From: Sphingobacterium sp. FBM7-1
Lineage (GTDB): Bacteria > Bacteroidota > Bacteroidia > Sphingobacteriales > Sphingobacteriaceae
Direction of reading: 5' to 3'
DNA: 64,000 bases
NCBI RefSeq assembly: GCF_020687765.1
Contig: NZ_JAJEWJ010000002.1
Coordinates: 248,001-312,000, forward strand
Position 1 is the stretch's first letter; every line of letters starts with the position of its first letter. The translations under genes were made by a program, and so were the position numbers. The notes under the pieces are model-generated. The model was not told where the DNA came from. It was given only the letters and a program-made list of their open reading frames with translations, and did no database searches. Shown one piece after another: positions 54,872 to 64,000 of this stretch.

Positions 54872-57800
54872 ATGCACATAGAAAAAATGATGAAAAAGAA
54901 GAGAATGGATCTGTCGAACAGGTGTCTTCTGGTGATCTGTATGATCTGTTTGTGGACGTTCCCTGCATGGGCGCAGACAACAGTGACGGGAACCGTAAAT
55001 GATGCCGCAGGAAATGCGTTACCCGGTGTAACAGTCCAATTAAAGGGGACGACGGTGGCGACGACGACGAGTGGTAATGGTACATTTCAAATCAATGCGC
55101 CGTCAACAGGAACCATAACATTTTCCATGATTGGTTATGGTACGCAGGAGGTAAATATAAATAACCGAACGTCACTGTTCGTCATTCTAGAAAGTGAAAG
55201 CGAATTAGTGGAAGAGGTGGTCGTTGTAGGTTATAACGTGGTGAAAAAAAGTGATCTAACAGGCTCTGTAGTATCGGTGAGTAGCGAAGATATTACTGCG
55301 ATGCCCGTACAAAACCCGTTACAGGCGTTACAAGGACGTGCAGCCGGACTGGATGTAACATCGAATGAACGACCAGGTGAAATGGGATCTATACGCGTTC
55401 GTGGTGAGCGTTCTCTATTAGCATCAAATTCTCCGTTATATGTGGTCGACGGTGTGCCACTAAGTTCAGGTGGTATTGAGTTTTTAAATCCCAAAGATAT
55501 TGAAGCAATAGATGTGTTAAAAGATGCATCTGCGACAGCTATCTACGGATCTAGGGGAGCTAACGGTGTGATTATTGTCACCACGAAACGTGGCGTGGCA
55601 GGGCGTACGACACTCAACTATTCCGTAACTTCCACGGTCGAGAACTTAACCGATCGAACGAAAATGATGGACGCAGATCAGTATATTGATTTCCGTCGGG
55701 ATGCTTATCGCTTTATTGGGCAGTATCCCGATGCGCCGAATAAGGAACGTGACGAGGAGATCTTTGGGGGAGACCCTTATGCTTGGGAAAACGTCGAGAA
55801 AGGCTGGGCAAACGGCCAATGGGATGGTAGCTTGGTGCCTACAACGGATTGGAGTAGTTATGTTACAAAAACCGGTGTCACACATGATCATATATTATCG
55901 GCGAGCGGAGGTACAGAAAAATTACAAGCCTATGGTTCGGTTGGTTACTTAAAGCAAGACGGTACACAAAAAGGACAGGACTACGAACGTTTTTCCGGTA
56001 AGTTGACCATTGATATAAAACCTAAGGACTGGTTTAAAATGGGAGCTGTATTGAATACTACGTTGGGTGATCAGAACTATGGCTATCAAACATCGAACGC
56101 GACAGGTCCGGGTAATCTATATGCGGCAGCCCGAGGTATGTTGCCGTATGCTGTACCTTATGATAATGACGGGAATCGCATCAATCTGCCAGGAGGAGAT
56201 GTAAATATTCTGAACCCTGTAGAAGAGCCATATTTTAATGTGAATGAACGAAGAGTCTGGCGGAATTTCGGTAATATCTATGCGGAAGTGGAACCGATCA
56301 AAGGGTTGCGCTATCGTGTTAATTTCGGCCCTGATTACTACCATAATAGAAACGGACGTTTTGCCGGAGCGAACTCGGTAAACAGAGGGGGTGGAGAACC
56401 CGGATCAACGAGCGAGGCACGGCTAGATCAAACTACGCGTTTTTCCTGGACATTGGACAATCTGATTTATTACGACCGCTCGTTTGATAAGCATAACATG
56501 GGATTAACCCTATTGCAGAGTGCTACCTACAACCGGACGGAGACACAGGGCATGACAGCAAATGATCTGCCTTGGGAAAGTCAAAAGTGGTACCAGATGA
56601 ACTCGGTAGATCAACTTCAGGGATTTAACTCAAACTTGGTAGAAACACAACTGACGTCTTATATGGTCCGAGGCAATTATGATTTTGATGGTAAATACCT
56701 GTTTACCGGCTCCCTGCGTTGGGATGGCGCTTCCCAATTGGCGGATGGAAACAAATGGGATTTGTTCCCTTCGGCAGCGGTAGCATGGCGTTTGGATCGA
56801 GAGAGCTTTCTGGAGGATCTGGGTTGGATCAATAGTCTGAAAGCCCGCGTTGGATTTGGTGTGACAGGAAATTCCGCTGTCGATCCGTACATGACTTTGG
56901 GGATATTGACGCCGTTGTATTATAGCTGGGGAAATATAGTAGAAGATGGCTATGTACTTAGTGATCCATCATTGCGTGACCCCCTTCCAATGCCCAATAG
57001 AGCGTTGGGCTGGGAAAAGACTGCACAAATAAACTATGGGGTAGATTTTGCTTTATTCAATAACCGTCTGTCCGGATCAATTGATTACTTTACATCCCGT
57101 ACAACGGATCTGTTGATGAACCGAGCGATACCTTCTGTATTGGGATACGTGTCAACATGGGATAATATAGGTATATCTGCAAACCGAGGTATTGACGTCA
57201 CGCTAAATACCGTGAATATCTCAAATGAAAACTTCTCTTGGGAATCAACGGTTAACTTTACGCACAGCATTGATCGGATAGTCGAATTACAAAATGGAAA
57301 ATTAGACGATGTGGGGAATTCTTTTTTTATAGGAAGAAGGATTGGAGTTTATTACGATTTCGTGAAAGAAGGTATCTGGCAAGACACGCCAGAGGATCTG
57401 GCAGAAATAGCAAAGTTTAATGAAAATGGACATGAATTTAGACCTGGTACGATTCGGGTAAAGGATGTGAACGGAGACTATAGGATCAATGCGAATGATG
57501 ACCGGGAAATCCGCGGGCATTCTGCGCCGAATTGGAACTTCGGATTCAATAACTCCTTTTCATATAAAAATTTTGATCTCAATTTCTTCATTTATGGTCG
57601 GATGGGATTCACGATTGAAAGTGGTGCAGAATCTTTGCAAGGACGTTACGCACAGCGTGTACTGGATTACTGGATGCCGGATAATCCGACAAATGACTAT
57701 CCTGCACCTAATTATAATAGTGCTTCAGGAGATCCTTACAGAAGTGCGATGAATTATCAAGACGGTAGTTTCATAAAACTTAGAAATGTATCGTTAGGCT

Positions 57801-57970
57801 ACACACTGCCACAACATTATACAGATCGGATCAAGTTGGCTAATCTACGGATCTACGCACAGGTAATGAATCCGGGGCTGTTGTATTCTAAAGTGGATTG
57901 GGTAGACCCTGATACCAATAACTCCTTCTTTAACAGAGGTTTTGTTTTTGGTTTAAATGTTGGATTTTAA
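54872..57970 (+). CDS. SusC-like TonB-dependent transporter without STN, pair 3
   Basis: 1032 residues; signal to ~residue 35 (FPAWAQ), carboxypeptidase-regulatory domain (~37-110), plug with VVVGYNVVKKSDLTGS and YGSRGANGVIIVTTKRG, barrel ending NRGFVFGLNVGF. Several ATGs compete (54872, 54887, 54890, 54905); 54887 gives a more usual signal peptide. It is a paralogue of the pair 2 SusC but lacks the STN domain, so its expression should depend on another regulator. HTCS 2 downstream is the obvious candidate. Its stop lies 7 bp before the preferred susD 3 start. Confidence 0.95.
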   Translation: MHIEKMMKKKRMDLSNRCLLVICMICLWTFPAWAQTTVTGTVNDAAGNALPGVTVQLKGTTVATTTSGNGTFQINAPSTGTITFSMIGYGTQEVNINNRTSLFVILESESELVEEVVVVGYNVVKKSDLTGSVVSVSSEDITAMPVQNPLQALQGRAAGLDVTSNERPGEMGSIRVRGERSLLASNSPLYVVDGVPLSSGGIEFLNPKDIEAIDVLKDASATAIYGSRGANGVIIVTTKRGVAGRTTLNYSVTSTVENLTDRTKMMDADQYIDFRRDAYRFIGQYPDAPNKERDEEIFGGDPYAWENVEKGWANGQWDGSLVPTTDWSSYVTKTGVTHDHILSASGGTEKLQAYGSVGYLKQDGTQKGQDYERFSGKLTIDIKPKDWFKMGAVLNTTLGDQNYGYQTSNATGPGNLYAAARGMLPYAVPYDNDGNRINLPGGDVNILNPVEEPYFNVNERRVWRNFGNIYAEVEPIKGLRYRVNFGPDYYHNRNGRFAGANSVNRGGGEPGSTSEARLDQTTRFSWTLDNLIYYDRSFDKHNMGLTLLQSATYNRTETQGMTANDLPWESQKWYQMNSVDQLQGFNSNLVETQLTSYMVRGNYDFDGKYLFTGSLRWDGASQLADGNKWDLFPSAAVAWRLDRESFLEDLGWINSLKARVGFGVTGNSAVDPYMTLGILTPLYYSWGNIVEDGYVLSDPSLRDPLPMPNRALGWEKTAQINYGVDFALFNNRLSGSIDYFTSRTTDLLMNRAIPSVLGYVSTWDNIGISANRGIDVTLNTVNISNENFSWESTVNFTHSIDRIVELQNGKLDDVGNSFFIGRRIGVYYDFVKEGIWQDTPEDLAEIAKFNENGHEFRPGTIRVKDVNGDYRINANDDREIRGHSAPNWNFGFNNSFSYKNFDLNFFIYGRMGFTIESGAESLQGRYAQRVLDYWMPDNPTNDYPAPNYNSASGDPYRSAMNYQDGSFIKLRNVSLGYTLPQHYTDRIKLANLRIYAQVMNPGLLYSKVDWVDPDTNNSFFNRGFVFGLNVGF

Positions 57971-57977
57971 ATTTACA

Positions 57978-59954
57978 ATGATGAAGATTGTCAAAAATAA
58001 GTATACATATTTATTACTTGCTGCTGTTCCGTTCATGGGTTTGCAGGGCTGTAAAAAAGATTTTCTGAACGAAGAAATGATTACGGCGAGAAATACGCAG
58101 GATTTTGAAACAACGGAAGGACTGGATGGTTTGGTAACGGGAATGTACCAAACCCTAAAATTTCACTTCAATTATGAATGGGCTTACGCGTCGACTAATT
58201 ACGGGACAGATGAATTTTGGGTAGGGGGAGACCGGGCAAAAGAAATGTGGGGGACTTATAGTGCGAATTTTAATAGTTTTGACGGCGATGTGACAGCAAT
58301 ATGGGACAATATGTACGGCGCGATCAACTCGGCAAATACAGTTATCGCGAATGTGCCTGAATTTTATCAGAATGAGGAGACCAAAGATACCCGGTTAGGG
58401 GAAGGATATTTCATTCGTGCGTTTAATTATTTTAAACTCGTGAAACAGTTTGGTGGCGTTCCTGTTAAGTTGGAGCCTTCCTATACCGTTGAATTGGAGT
58501 TTTCTCGAGCATCCTCCGAAGAAGTGTACAAGCAGGTGATTGAAGATTTCACACAGGCCTACGAGCTATTGCCTACTACGGGTGCACAAACGGGACGTAT
58601 TACGAAATGGGCCGCAGCACACTTTTTGGCAAAAGTCTATTTGACCCGTGCGAGTGAACTATATGCAGATTGGAATGGAAGTACTCGGGAGGCCGATCTG
58701 GAGCAGGCTATAAAATATGGCCGGGAAGTGATTGAACAGAGTTCGCATAGCTTGGCTCAAAACTTTAGGGACTTGTGGAATTATACGGAACCCAATAGTG
58801 TCAATGAGACTTTGCCGGAAATTATCTTGGCAGCACAGTTCTCGAACAATGATGCCACGATAGGCCGGTATGGAAACCAACTGCATTTGCATTACCCGTC
58901 GGTATACCAAAATCTGCCGGGTATGCAACGGGACATTCCCGGGGGGCGTGAATTTCAACGCCTCCGTACTTCCGATTACGCGGTAGACGTTTATGACCGG
59001 GTAAATGATTCCCGTTTTTGGAAGAGCTTTAAGACAGAATATCGGAGTAACAATCCCGGATCAGCCCCGCTGTGGGAAACAAGTAATGCGCCAAGCCCTG
59101 ATCTGGTGGGACGGCCGAAATTCCAAGGAGGAGAAGTTTCTATTAAATATATAGTGAACGACGCTGGTGATGATCGGTACACAACGGCGAATATTCGAAA
59201 TCGTGCGCCACATATGTTTGTACGCTACTTCGCGGGCAATACGCAGAATTACAAAGGAGATCACGGAAATTATGATGCTAGCCGATACGTAACCATGTCT
59301 AAATTTGCCGATGGATCCCGGAACTCTGTGGCATCTCAATTTGGCTATCGGGATGGTATTTTGGCGCGTTTGGCGGAAACCTATCTTATTGTAGCCGAAG
59401 CGTACGGTCGCCAAGAAAAATATGATCAGGCCTTACCTTACATCAATGAAATTCGTAAACGTGCAGCTTATAAAGAGGGTGAGGATCGTTCGGATTACGT
59501 AGATGGGGGTGTCGCATATAAAAATAATTCAGTTGTTCCTCCAACTGCGTTTGTATCCTATTCGGATAAAAACACCTACTACGAATCTAATAATATAGCG
59601 GAAACGACGGCAGCTACGGAAAATGCGATGGTACTGAGTTCAGTGGCAGATATTTTGGATGCAACCGATCAATTCTATGATGTGTTAGGCGCAAGTTCCA
59701 GTAAAGATAAATTCTTAGCGTTTATTCTAAATGAGCGATCGCGTGAACTTATGGGCGAACTGATGCGTTGGGAAGACTTAGCTCGTACCAAAACATTGGT
59801 TAAACGAAATGAAGTATTCCACAACGAAGCTCGACCACAGGAAAACAAACACTACGTTCGTCCTATTCCGCAGAGCTTTTTGGATAATATCCACGTAGAC
59901 GGTAGACCGTTGACAGCACCTGAAAAAACAGCCATGCAAAACCCAGGTTATTAA
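57978..59954 (+). CDS. SusD/RagB-like glycan-binding lipoprotein, pair 3
   Basis: 658-residue lipoprotein (signal ends GLQGC). ATG at 57978 is preferred over the in-frame ATG at 57957, which lies within susC 3 and would put a charged stretch before the signal. Paralogue of the pair 2 SusD: shared WAYASTNYGTDEFWVGG, GEGYFIRAFNYFKLVKQFGGVPVK and NERSRELMGELMRWEDLARTKTLV. Works with susC 3 at the outer membrane. A strong terminator follows. Confidence 0.94.
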   Translation: MMKIVKNKYTYLLLAAVPFMGLQGCKKDFLNEEMITARNTQDFETTEGLDGLVTGMYQTLKFHFNYEWAYASTNYGTDEFWVGGDRAKEMWGTYSANFNSFDGDVTAIWDNMYGAINSANTVIANVPEFYQNEETKDTRLGEGYFIRAFNYFKLVKQFGGVPVKLEPSYTVELEFSRASSEEVYKQVIEDFTQAYELLPTTGAQTGRITKWAAAHFLAKVYLTRASELYADWNGSTREADLEQAIKYGREVIEQSSHSLAQNFRDLWNYTEPNSVNETLPEIILAAQFSNNDATIGRYGNQLHLHYPSVYQNLPGMQRDIPGGREFQRLRTSDYAVDVYDRVNDSRFWKSFKTEYRSNNPGSAPLWETSNAPSPDLVGRPKFQGGEVSIKYIVNDAGDDRYTTANIRNRAPHMFVRYFAGNTQNYKGDHGNYDASRYVTMSKFADGSRNSVASQFGYRDGILARLAETYLIVAEAYGRQEKYDQALPYINEIRKRAAYKEGEDRSDYVDGGVAYKNNSVVPPTAFVSYSDKNTYYESNNIAETTAATENAMVLSSVADILDATDQFYDVLGASSSKDKFLAFILNERSRELMGELMRWEDLARTKTLVKRNEVFHNEARPQENKHYVRPIPQSFLDNIHVDGRPLTAPEKTAMQNPGY

Positions 59955-59991
59955 TACTAGATTCATAGTAAGTAGATTGATTTATAACCCT

Positions 59992-60023
59992 ACAGGCTGC
60001 ACAGAAATGTGCAGCCTGTTTTT
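59992..60023 (+). terminator. Rho-independent terminator after susD 3
   Basis: Perfect 11-bp stem ACAGGCTGCAC / GTGCAGCCTGT, loop AGAAAT, then five T. Confidence 0.92.
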
Positions 60024-60039
60024 GTTAGGTATCTCCGAG

Positions 60040-60058
60040 CAGGATAGCACATGATGGG
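60040..60058 (+). promoter_or_regulatory. CAGGAT direct-repeat motif (before HTCS 2)
   Basis: CAGGATAGCACATGATGGG, 16 bp after the susD 3 terminator and 88 bp before the HTCS 2 start; TATATTTA at 60077-60084 resembles a -7 box. Confidence 0.45.
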
Positions 60059-60127
60059 TAGTGTCGGGTAATGATTTATATTTAGAAATTGTAAACCACG
60101 ATGACAACAGCATTGGAGCCGATATAA

Positions 60128-63100
60128 ATGACTGCAAAAATTAAAAGAGCTTGGGGAGCAGTGATATTGATACTGTTTATCCATGTGTTTTATATGTCGG
60201 GAACAGCGCGTGAGCCTCGATTTAAACGCTATTCGACCGAAAATGGACTATCTCACGATGGTGTTTCCTGTATTTTAGAAGATAGGGAGGGTTTTATATG
60301 GTTCGGAACATGGGATGGCCTAAATCGGTATGACGGCAATAAATTTGTTGTGTATAAATCTAGGCCCGGAGACCAGTCCACCTTAAAAAACAATAAAATA
60401 AGGGACATCATTGAAGACCAACAAGGATATTTATGGATAAAAACATACGATAAGAAAGTATATCGATTTGACAAGCGTAAAGAAGAGTTTCTGCCCATTA
60501 CAAAAACAGATAAAGGCGGAAGCTTGGAGCATGCTTTTATTTCCGATATAATTCCCCTGTCGAATGGAGACGTGTGGTTAACGACCGAAGACAGTAGCGC
60601 GATATGCATTTCGGCGCTGGCTGATGGAAAGGTTCAGGTTGTGAACTATAGTATGGAAACGGCCTATCTGGGAAGTAACGTTAATTTCATACACGAAGAC
60701 TCAACGCACCGGGTCTGGTTTGGTACGAAACGCGGTTTAATCTGTTTAGCTAAAAACAAGGAAGGATACGTCCCAGCTCCCTACCTAAAATCGCAAAGTC
60801 ACGTTTACAGTCCCGCATATAACTTTACGGGCCTGGCAAGCGACACGACAGGCAATATCTTCTTTTCGACTGCACAAGGCATTCTAGTGTCGTATGACTC
60901 CAAATTAGAGGTGTTTTTACAAACACGGATCGGAGAAGAAGAGATTACGGACATGTTGGTTTCCCGGAAAGGTAGCGTCTATTTAACGATGCCCGGTCAG
61001 GGGTTGAAAATTTATGACCCCAAAAATACAACGCTACAGCAAAAAAATGGTCAAGCAACCTACTTAACGATGTATGAAGACCAGATAGGTAATATTTGGT
61101 TAGAGCCGGAAAAAGATGGCGCAGTTTTATATAGCCCAGCCGCGGACAAATTCCGTGTCTTCGTACATAAAAAAGAACATAATTTACCCTTTCTGGCACG
61201 AGAAGGGTTTATAAACGACCGGAGTTTTAAAATAGTCGAGGATATTAAGGGAACAGTATGGGTTAGTTTAAAAGGGGGCGGCTTTGGTTCTTACGAAAAA
61301 AATACAAATAACATAGCCTATTTCTATAATGATCCCGATGATGCGAATAGATTGTTTTCCAACAATGTTGTTGCGGTATATTCAGATAAAAAAGGCGTAT
61401 TGTGGTTCTGCACCAGAAATGGAGGCGTAAATAAAGCTACCTTTTTTTCTGATAACTTCCGACATACGCGCTTAGTGGATGCTGCTCCAGATCGCTTCGA
61501 TAATGAAATACGCGCTTTATTACAGGATTCCGACGGTAAGATATGGATAACGAATAAGCGAGGCGAAGTGTATTTTCATAAGGATGGCGATGTTAGAGTT
61601 TTCACAAGTAAACAGGTGCCCGGCAGTATCTATTGTATCACAGAGGATCGGCATAAAAACATCTGGATGGGCACCAAAGGTTACGGATTGATTAAGCTCG
61701 AGCCGGAAAACGAACAGCGAACAAAATATAAGATTGTTCGATATGAGCACGACCCCGAGGACCTAACAAGTCTGAGTAGCAATCAAATCTATAATATTAC
61801 CGAGGATTACAAAGGGAGATTATGGATATGTACGTTTCAGAAAGGTCCCAATCTCTTGGTCGAAAAAGAGGGGCATATTCATTTCAAAAACATCAATAAT
61901 TCTTTTAAACATTATCCCAAGCGTGCTTTTCAGGTCATACGACATGCTATGGAGGGGCCGGATAAGAAAATATGGCTAGGAACTACGGATGGTCTACTGC
62001 GTTTTGATCCCGATGAAGATCCCGACAACATGACCTTTATACCCACCGTGAAGATATCGGGAGATAAAAGCAGCTTGGGCAACAACGATATTACTTATCT
62101 TTTTAAATCGAGCGATGATCAAGTTTGGGTAGGCACTTTTGGGGGAGGTTTGAATAAAGTCCTGAATAAGCCAGGTCAATTTCATGAGGAACTCCGGTTT
62201 AAAGCATTTACCAAAGAGCAGGGCTTGCCCAATGATATCATATTAAGTATCATTGAAGATAATCAGCAAAACCTATGGATGGCAACGGAGAATGGTATTG
62301 CAGTAATGGATATCGCTACAGCAGATCTTCGAAACTACAACACGTACAACGGTCTCCCTAGAATAGGTTTTTCGGAGGCAGCCTGCCTCAAGACAAATAG
62401 TGGTGCGATTCTTTTTGGAGGAATAGACGGTTATATATCCTTTAACCCCGATCAGATTGTGAGTGAGAAGTTTCCCGGGAATATGGTTTTCACCGGTAGT
62501 CAGTTATACAATGCTGAGATCGACATTAAGGATCCCGACTCACCGTTGAAAATAGCCATTAATTATGCCCAAGAAATCATACTGGAGCATGATCAGGACG
62601 TGATTACCATCGAATATACGGTGTTGGATTATCGAGCGCCCGATGATATCTCCTACGCTTATATCCTGGAAGGGTATGACAAAGACTGGCATTTCGTGAA
62701 AAACCAAAAAAAAGCCACCTATACGAAAATTCCGCCGGGGCGTTACACCTTTCGGGTAAAAGCGACCAATAATGGACACTTTTCTAACGTGCCGGAAAAA
62801 AGTATTGCCATCATCGTAAACAAACCTTGGTGGTTAAGTGGTTGGGCCATATTTTTTTATGTGGTTTTGATTTTTGCAGGGTTGGAGGTTGTAAGACGCA
62901 TCGCTTTTACGATGATAAGATTGAAACATAAAGTGGCTCTCGAAAAGAAAATAGCGGAGTTGAAAATACAATTTTTTACCAATATTTCCCATGAATTGCG
63001 GACACCTTTAACGTTGATTGTTAATCCCTTGCTGAAATTAAAGCAAACCGAGACGTTATCGAAAAAAGGTCTCCGGTACTTGGATGTCGCCAATAAAAAC

Positions 63101-64000
63101 ACCAGTCGTATGGTGCGGTTCGTTAACCAATTACTTGACTTCCGTAAGATTCAAGAGCAAAAGGCGGAGCTGCATGTAAAAGAAGTAGAATTGGTGAGTT
63201 TTCTAACACAGATGTTAGATAATTTTGCAGACATCGTAGGAGATAAAGATCTATCCGTTGGGCTGAGCGCCGATACCCCCGAAATTCAGGTCTGGTGTGA
63301 TGAAGAAAAGATGGATATTGTGTTTTTCAATATACTATCCAATGCGGTTAAGTTTTCTCCAGCCGGAGGGCGGGTCGAGATCCGGATCTCGCGGGAAGCC
63401 AACCACGTCATGGTGCAAGTATGTGATGAAGGAGACGGCGTCCCGTCAGATCAACTCGAAGTCATTTTTGAACCGTATTATGAAGGCGGAAAAGGACAAG
63501 ATAAGGCCTTCAAAGGCACGGGGATAGGGTTGGCCTTGTCGAAAGACATTATGAAGTTGCACAAGGGCACCATAGCGGCAAGCATAAATGAAACAAAGGG
63601 AATGACTTTCACGATTACGCTTTTAGCAGGTAATACCCATTTCGGGGAGGATAGTTTTGTCCCGAAACATTTCGTGGAGCGTGATAAAAACGAAGAGGTC
63701 GTGGCGTCTACCGAAATGTCGCCCGAGGAAATTGAATCGGGAACACAACTTCCGAAATTGCTGTTGGTGGAAGATAACCCAGAGTTAAGACGTTTTATAA
63801 CAGAAGAATTCCAAACGACCTATACGGTGGCAGAAGCAACCAATGGGCGAGAAGGATATGAGAAAGCACGAGCATGGATGCCAGATATCATTATCTCGGA
63901 CGTCATGATGCCGGAAACGGACGGTATTCAAATGCTGGAGATGATAAAAGATGATGTAGAAACGAGCCATATTCCATTTGTTTTATTAACCGCAAAATCA
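60128..64000 (+). CDS. Hybrid two-component system sensor/regulator (HTCS 2), 3' end outside window
   Basis: Open frame of 1291 codons running off the window. N-terminal signal (~1-25), propeller repeats to ~residue 800 (FIWFGTWDGLNRYDG, then many IWMGT/LWICT units), Y_Y_Y domain ~840-895, membrane helix ~902-922, HisKA with His955 in NISHELRTP, HATPase_c ~1065-1175 (GTGIGLALSKDI), and the start of a receiver with Asp1258 in IISDVMMPE. The rest of the receiver and the expected AraC HTH lie beyond 64000. Its place right after SusCD pair 3 suggests control of that operon. It diverges clearly from HTCS 1 in the sensor part. Confidence 0.95.
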   Translation, partial: MTAKIKRAWGAVILILFIHVFYMSGTAREPRFKRYSTENGLSHDGVSCILEDREGFIWFGTWDGLNRYDGNKFVVYKSRPGDQSTLKNNKIRDIIEDQQGYLWIKTYDKKVYRFDKRKEEFLPITKTDKGGSLEHAFISDIIPLSNGDVWLTTEDSSAICISALADGKVQVVNYSMETAYLGSNVNFIHEDSTHRVWFGTKRGLICLAKNKEGYVPAPYLKSQSHVYSPAYNFTGLASDTTGNIFFSTAQGILVSYDSKLEVFLQTRIGEEEITDMLVSRKGSVYLTMPGQGLKIYDPKNTTLQQKNGQATYLTMYEDQIGNIWLEPEKDGAVLYSPAADKFRVFVHKKEHNLPFLAREGFINDRSFKIVEDIKGTVWVSLKGGGFGSYEKNTNNIAYFYNDPDDANRLFSNNVVAVYSDKKGVLWFCTRNGGVNKATFFSDNFRHTRLVDAAPDRFDNEIRALLQDSDGKIWITNKRGEVYFHKDGDVRVFTSKQVPGSIYCITEDRHKNIWMGTKGYGLIKLEPENEQRTKYKIVRYEHDPEDLTSLSSNQIYNITEDYKGRLWICTFQKGPNLLVEKEGHIHFKNINNSFKHYPKRAFQVIRHAMEGPDKKIWLGTTDGLLRFDPDEDPDNMTFIPTVKISGDKSSLGNNDITYLFKSSDDQVWVGTFGGGLNKVLNKPGQFHEELRFKAFTKEQGLPNDIILSIIEDNQQNLWMATENGIAVMDIATADLRNYNTYNGLPRIGFSEAACLKTNSGAILFGGIDGYISFNPDQIVSEKFPGNMVFTGSQLYNAEIDIKDPDSPLKIAINYAQEIILEHDQDVITIEYTVLDYRAPDDISYAYILEGYDKDWHFVKNQKKATYTKIPPGRYTFRVKATNNGHFSNVPEKSIAIIVNKPWWLSGWAIFFYVVLIFAGLEVVRRIAFTMIRLKHKVALEKKIAELKIQFFTNISHELRTPLTLIVNPLLKLKQTETLSKKGLRYLDVANKNTSRMVRFVNQLLDFRKIQEQKAELHVKEVELVSFLTQMLDNFADIVGDKDLSVGLSADTPEIQVWCDEEKMDIVFFNILSNAVKFSPAGGRVEIRISREANHVMVQVCDEGDGVPSDQLEVIFEPYYEGGKGQDKAFKGTGIGLALSKDIMKLHKGTIAASINETKGMTFTITLLAGNTHFGEDSFVPKHFVERDKNEEVVASTEMSPEEIESGTQLPKLLLVEDNPELRRFITEEFQTTYTVAEATNGREGYEKARAWMPDIIISDVMMPETDGIQMLEMIKDDVETSHIPFVLLTAKS

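Overview
The window looks like a chromosomal piece of a Bacteroidota bacterium, most likely of the Sphingobacteriaceae (Sphingobacterium/Pedobacter type). This rests on three SusC/SusD pairs, two hybrid two-component systems (HTCS), a FecI/FecR pair, TAnnTTTG promoter boxes and the lack of Shine-Dalgarno sites. Genus is inference. No tRNA, rRNA, CRISPR array or intact insertion sequence was seen.

Nearly the whole window is one large pectin utilisation region aimed at rhamnogalacturonan I (RG-I), with side-chain enzymes and a complete L-rhamnose pathway. Left part (1-16563): the tail of a GH2 beta-galactosidase, GH106 alpha-L-rhamnosidase, GH127 beta-L-arabinofuranosidase and a sialate-O-acetylesterase-type esterase in one tight operon. 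A repeat-rich gap follows, then a DUF5703 protein that I align by eye to GH95, then rhaT, a bifunctional rhamnulose-1-phosphate aldolase/lactaldehyde dehydrogenase, a rhamnose isomerase and an FGGY kinase. Middle (16629-24653): HTCS 1 on the minus strand, a divergent GntR regulator with a sugar-sensing domain, and a GH2 enzyme. After a 1.2-kb AT-rich gap comes the RG-I backbone cluster (25838-38043): GH28, PL11, two CE12 acetylesterases, GH105, GH2, rhamnose mutarotase and a second GH106.

Right part (38262-64000): SusCD pair 1; an ECF sigma factor and FecR anti-sigma; a GH95 on the minus strand; SusCD pair 2, whose SusC carries the STN signalling domain that fits the sigma/anti-sigma pair; a second GH105; SusCD pair 3, a clear paralogue of pair 2 without STN; and HTCS 2, cut by the window end.

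Proposed flow: SusCD pairs import oligosaccharides. GH28/PL11/CE12 cut and deacetylate the backbone, GH105 removes unsaturated uronic acid, GH106 releases rhamnose, and GH2/GH127/GH95 trim side chains. RhaT, mutarotase, isomerase, kinase and aldolase/dehydrogenase then take rhamnose to DHAP and lactate.

The main unexplained signal is a 19-bp direct-repeat motif (two CAKGWYRS half-sites 10 bp apart) found in seven intergenic regions, usually 73-88 bp before a start codon and beyond the previous terminator. It looks like a shared regulator site. Other leads are a possible cis-antisense RNA in the SusC 2 leader, a direct-repeat operator between HTCS 1 and the GntR gene, and structured repeats in the two long gaps.
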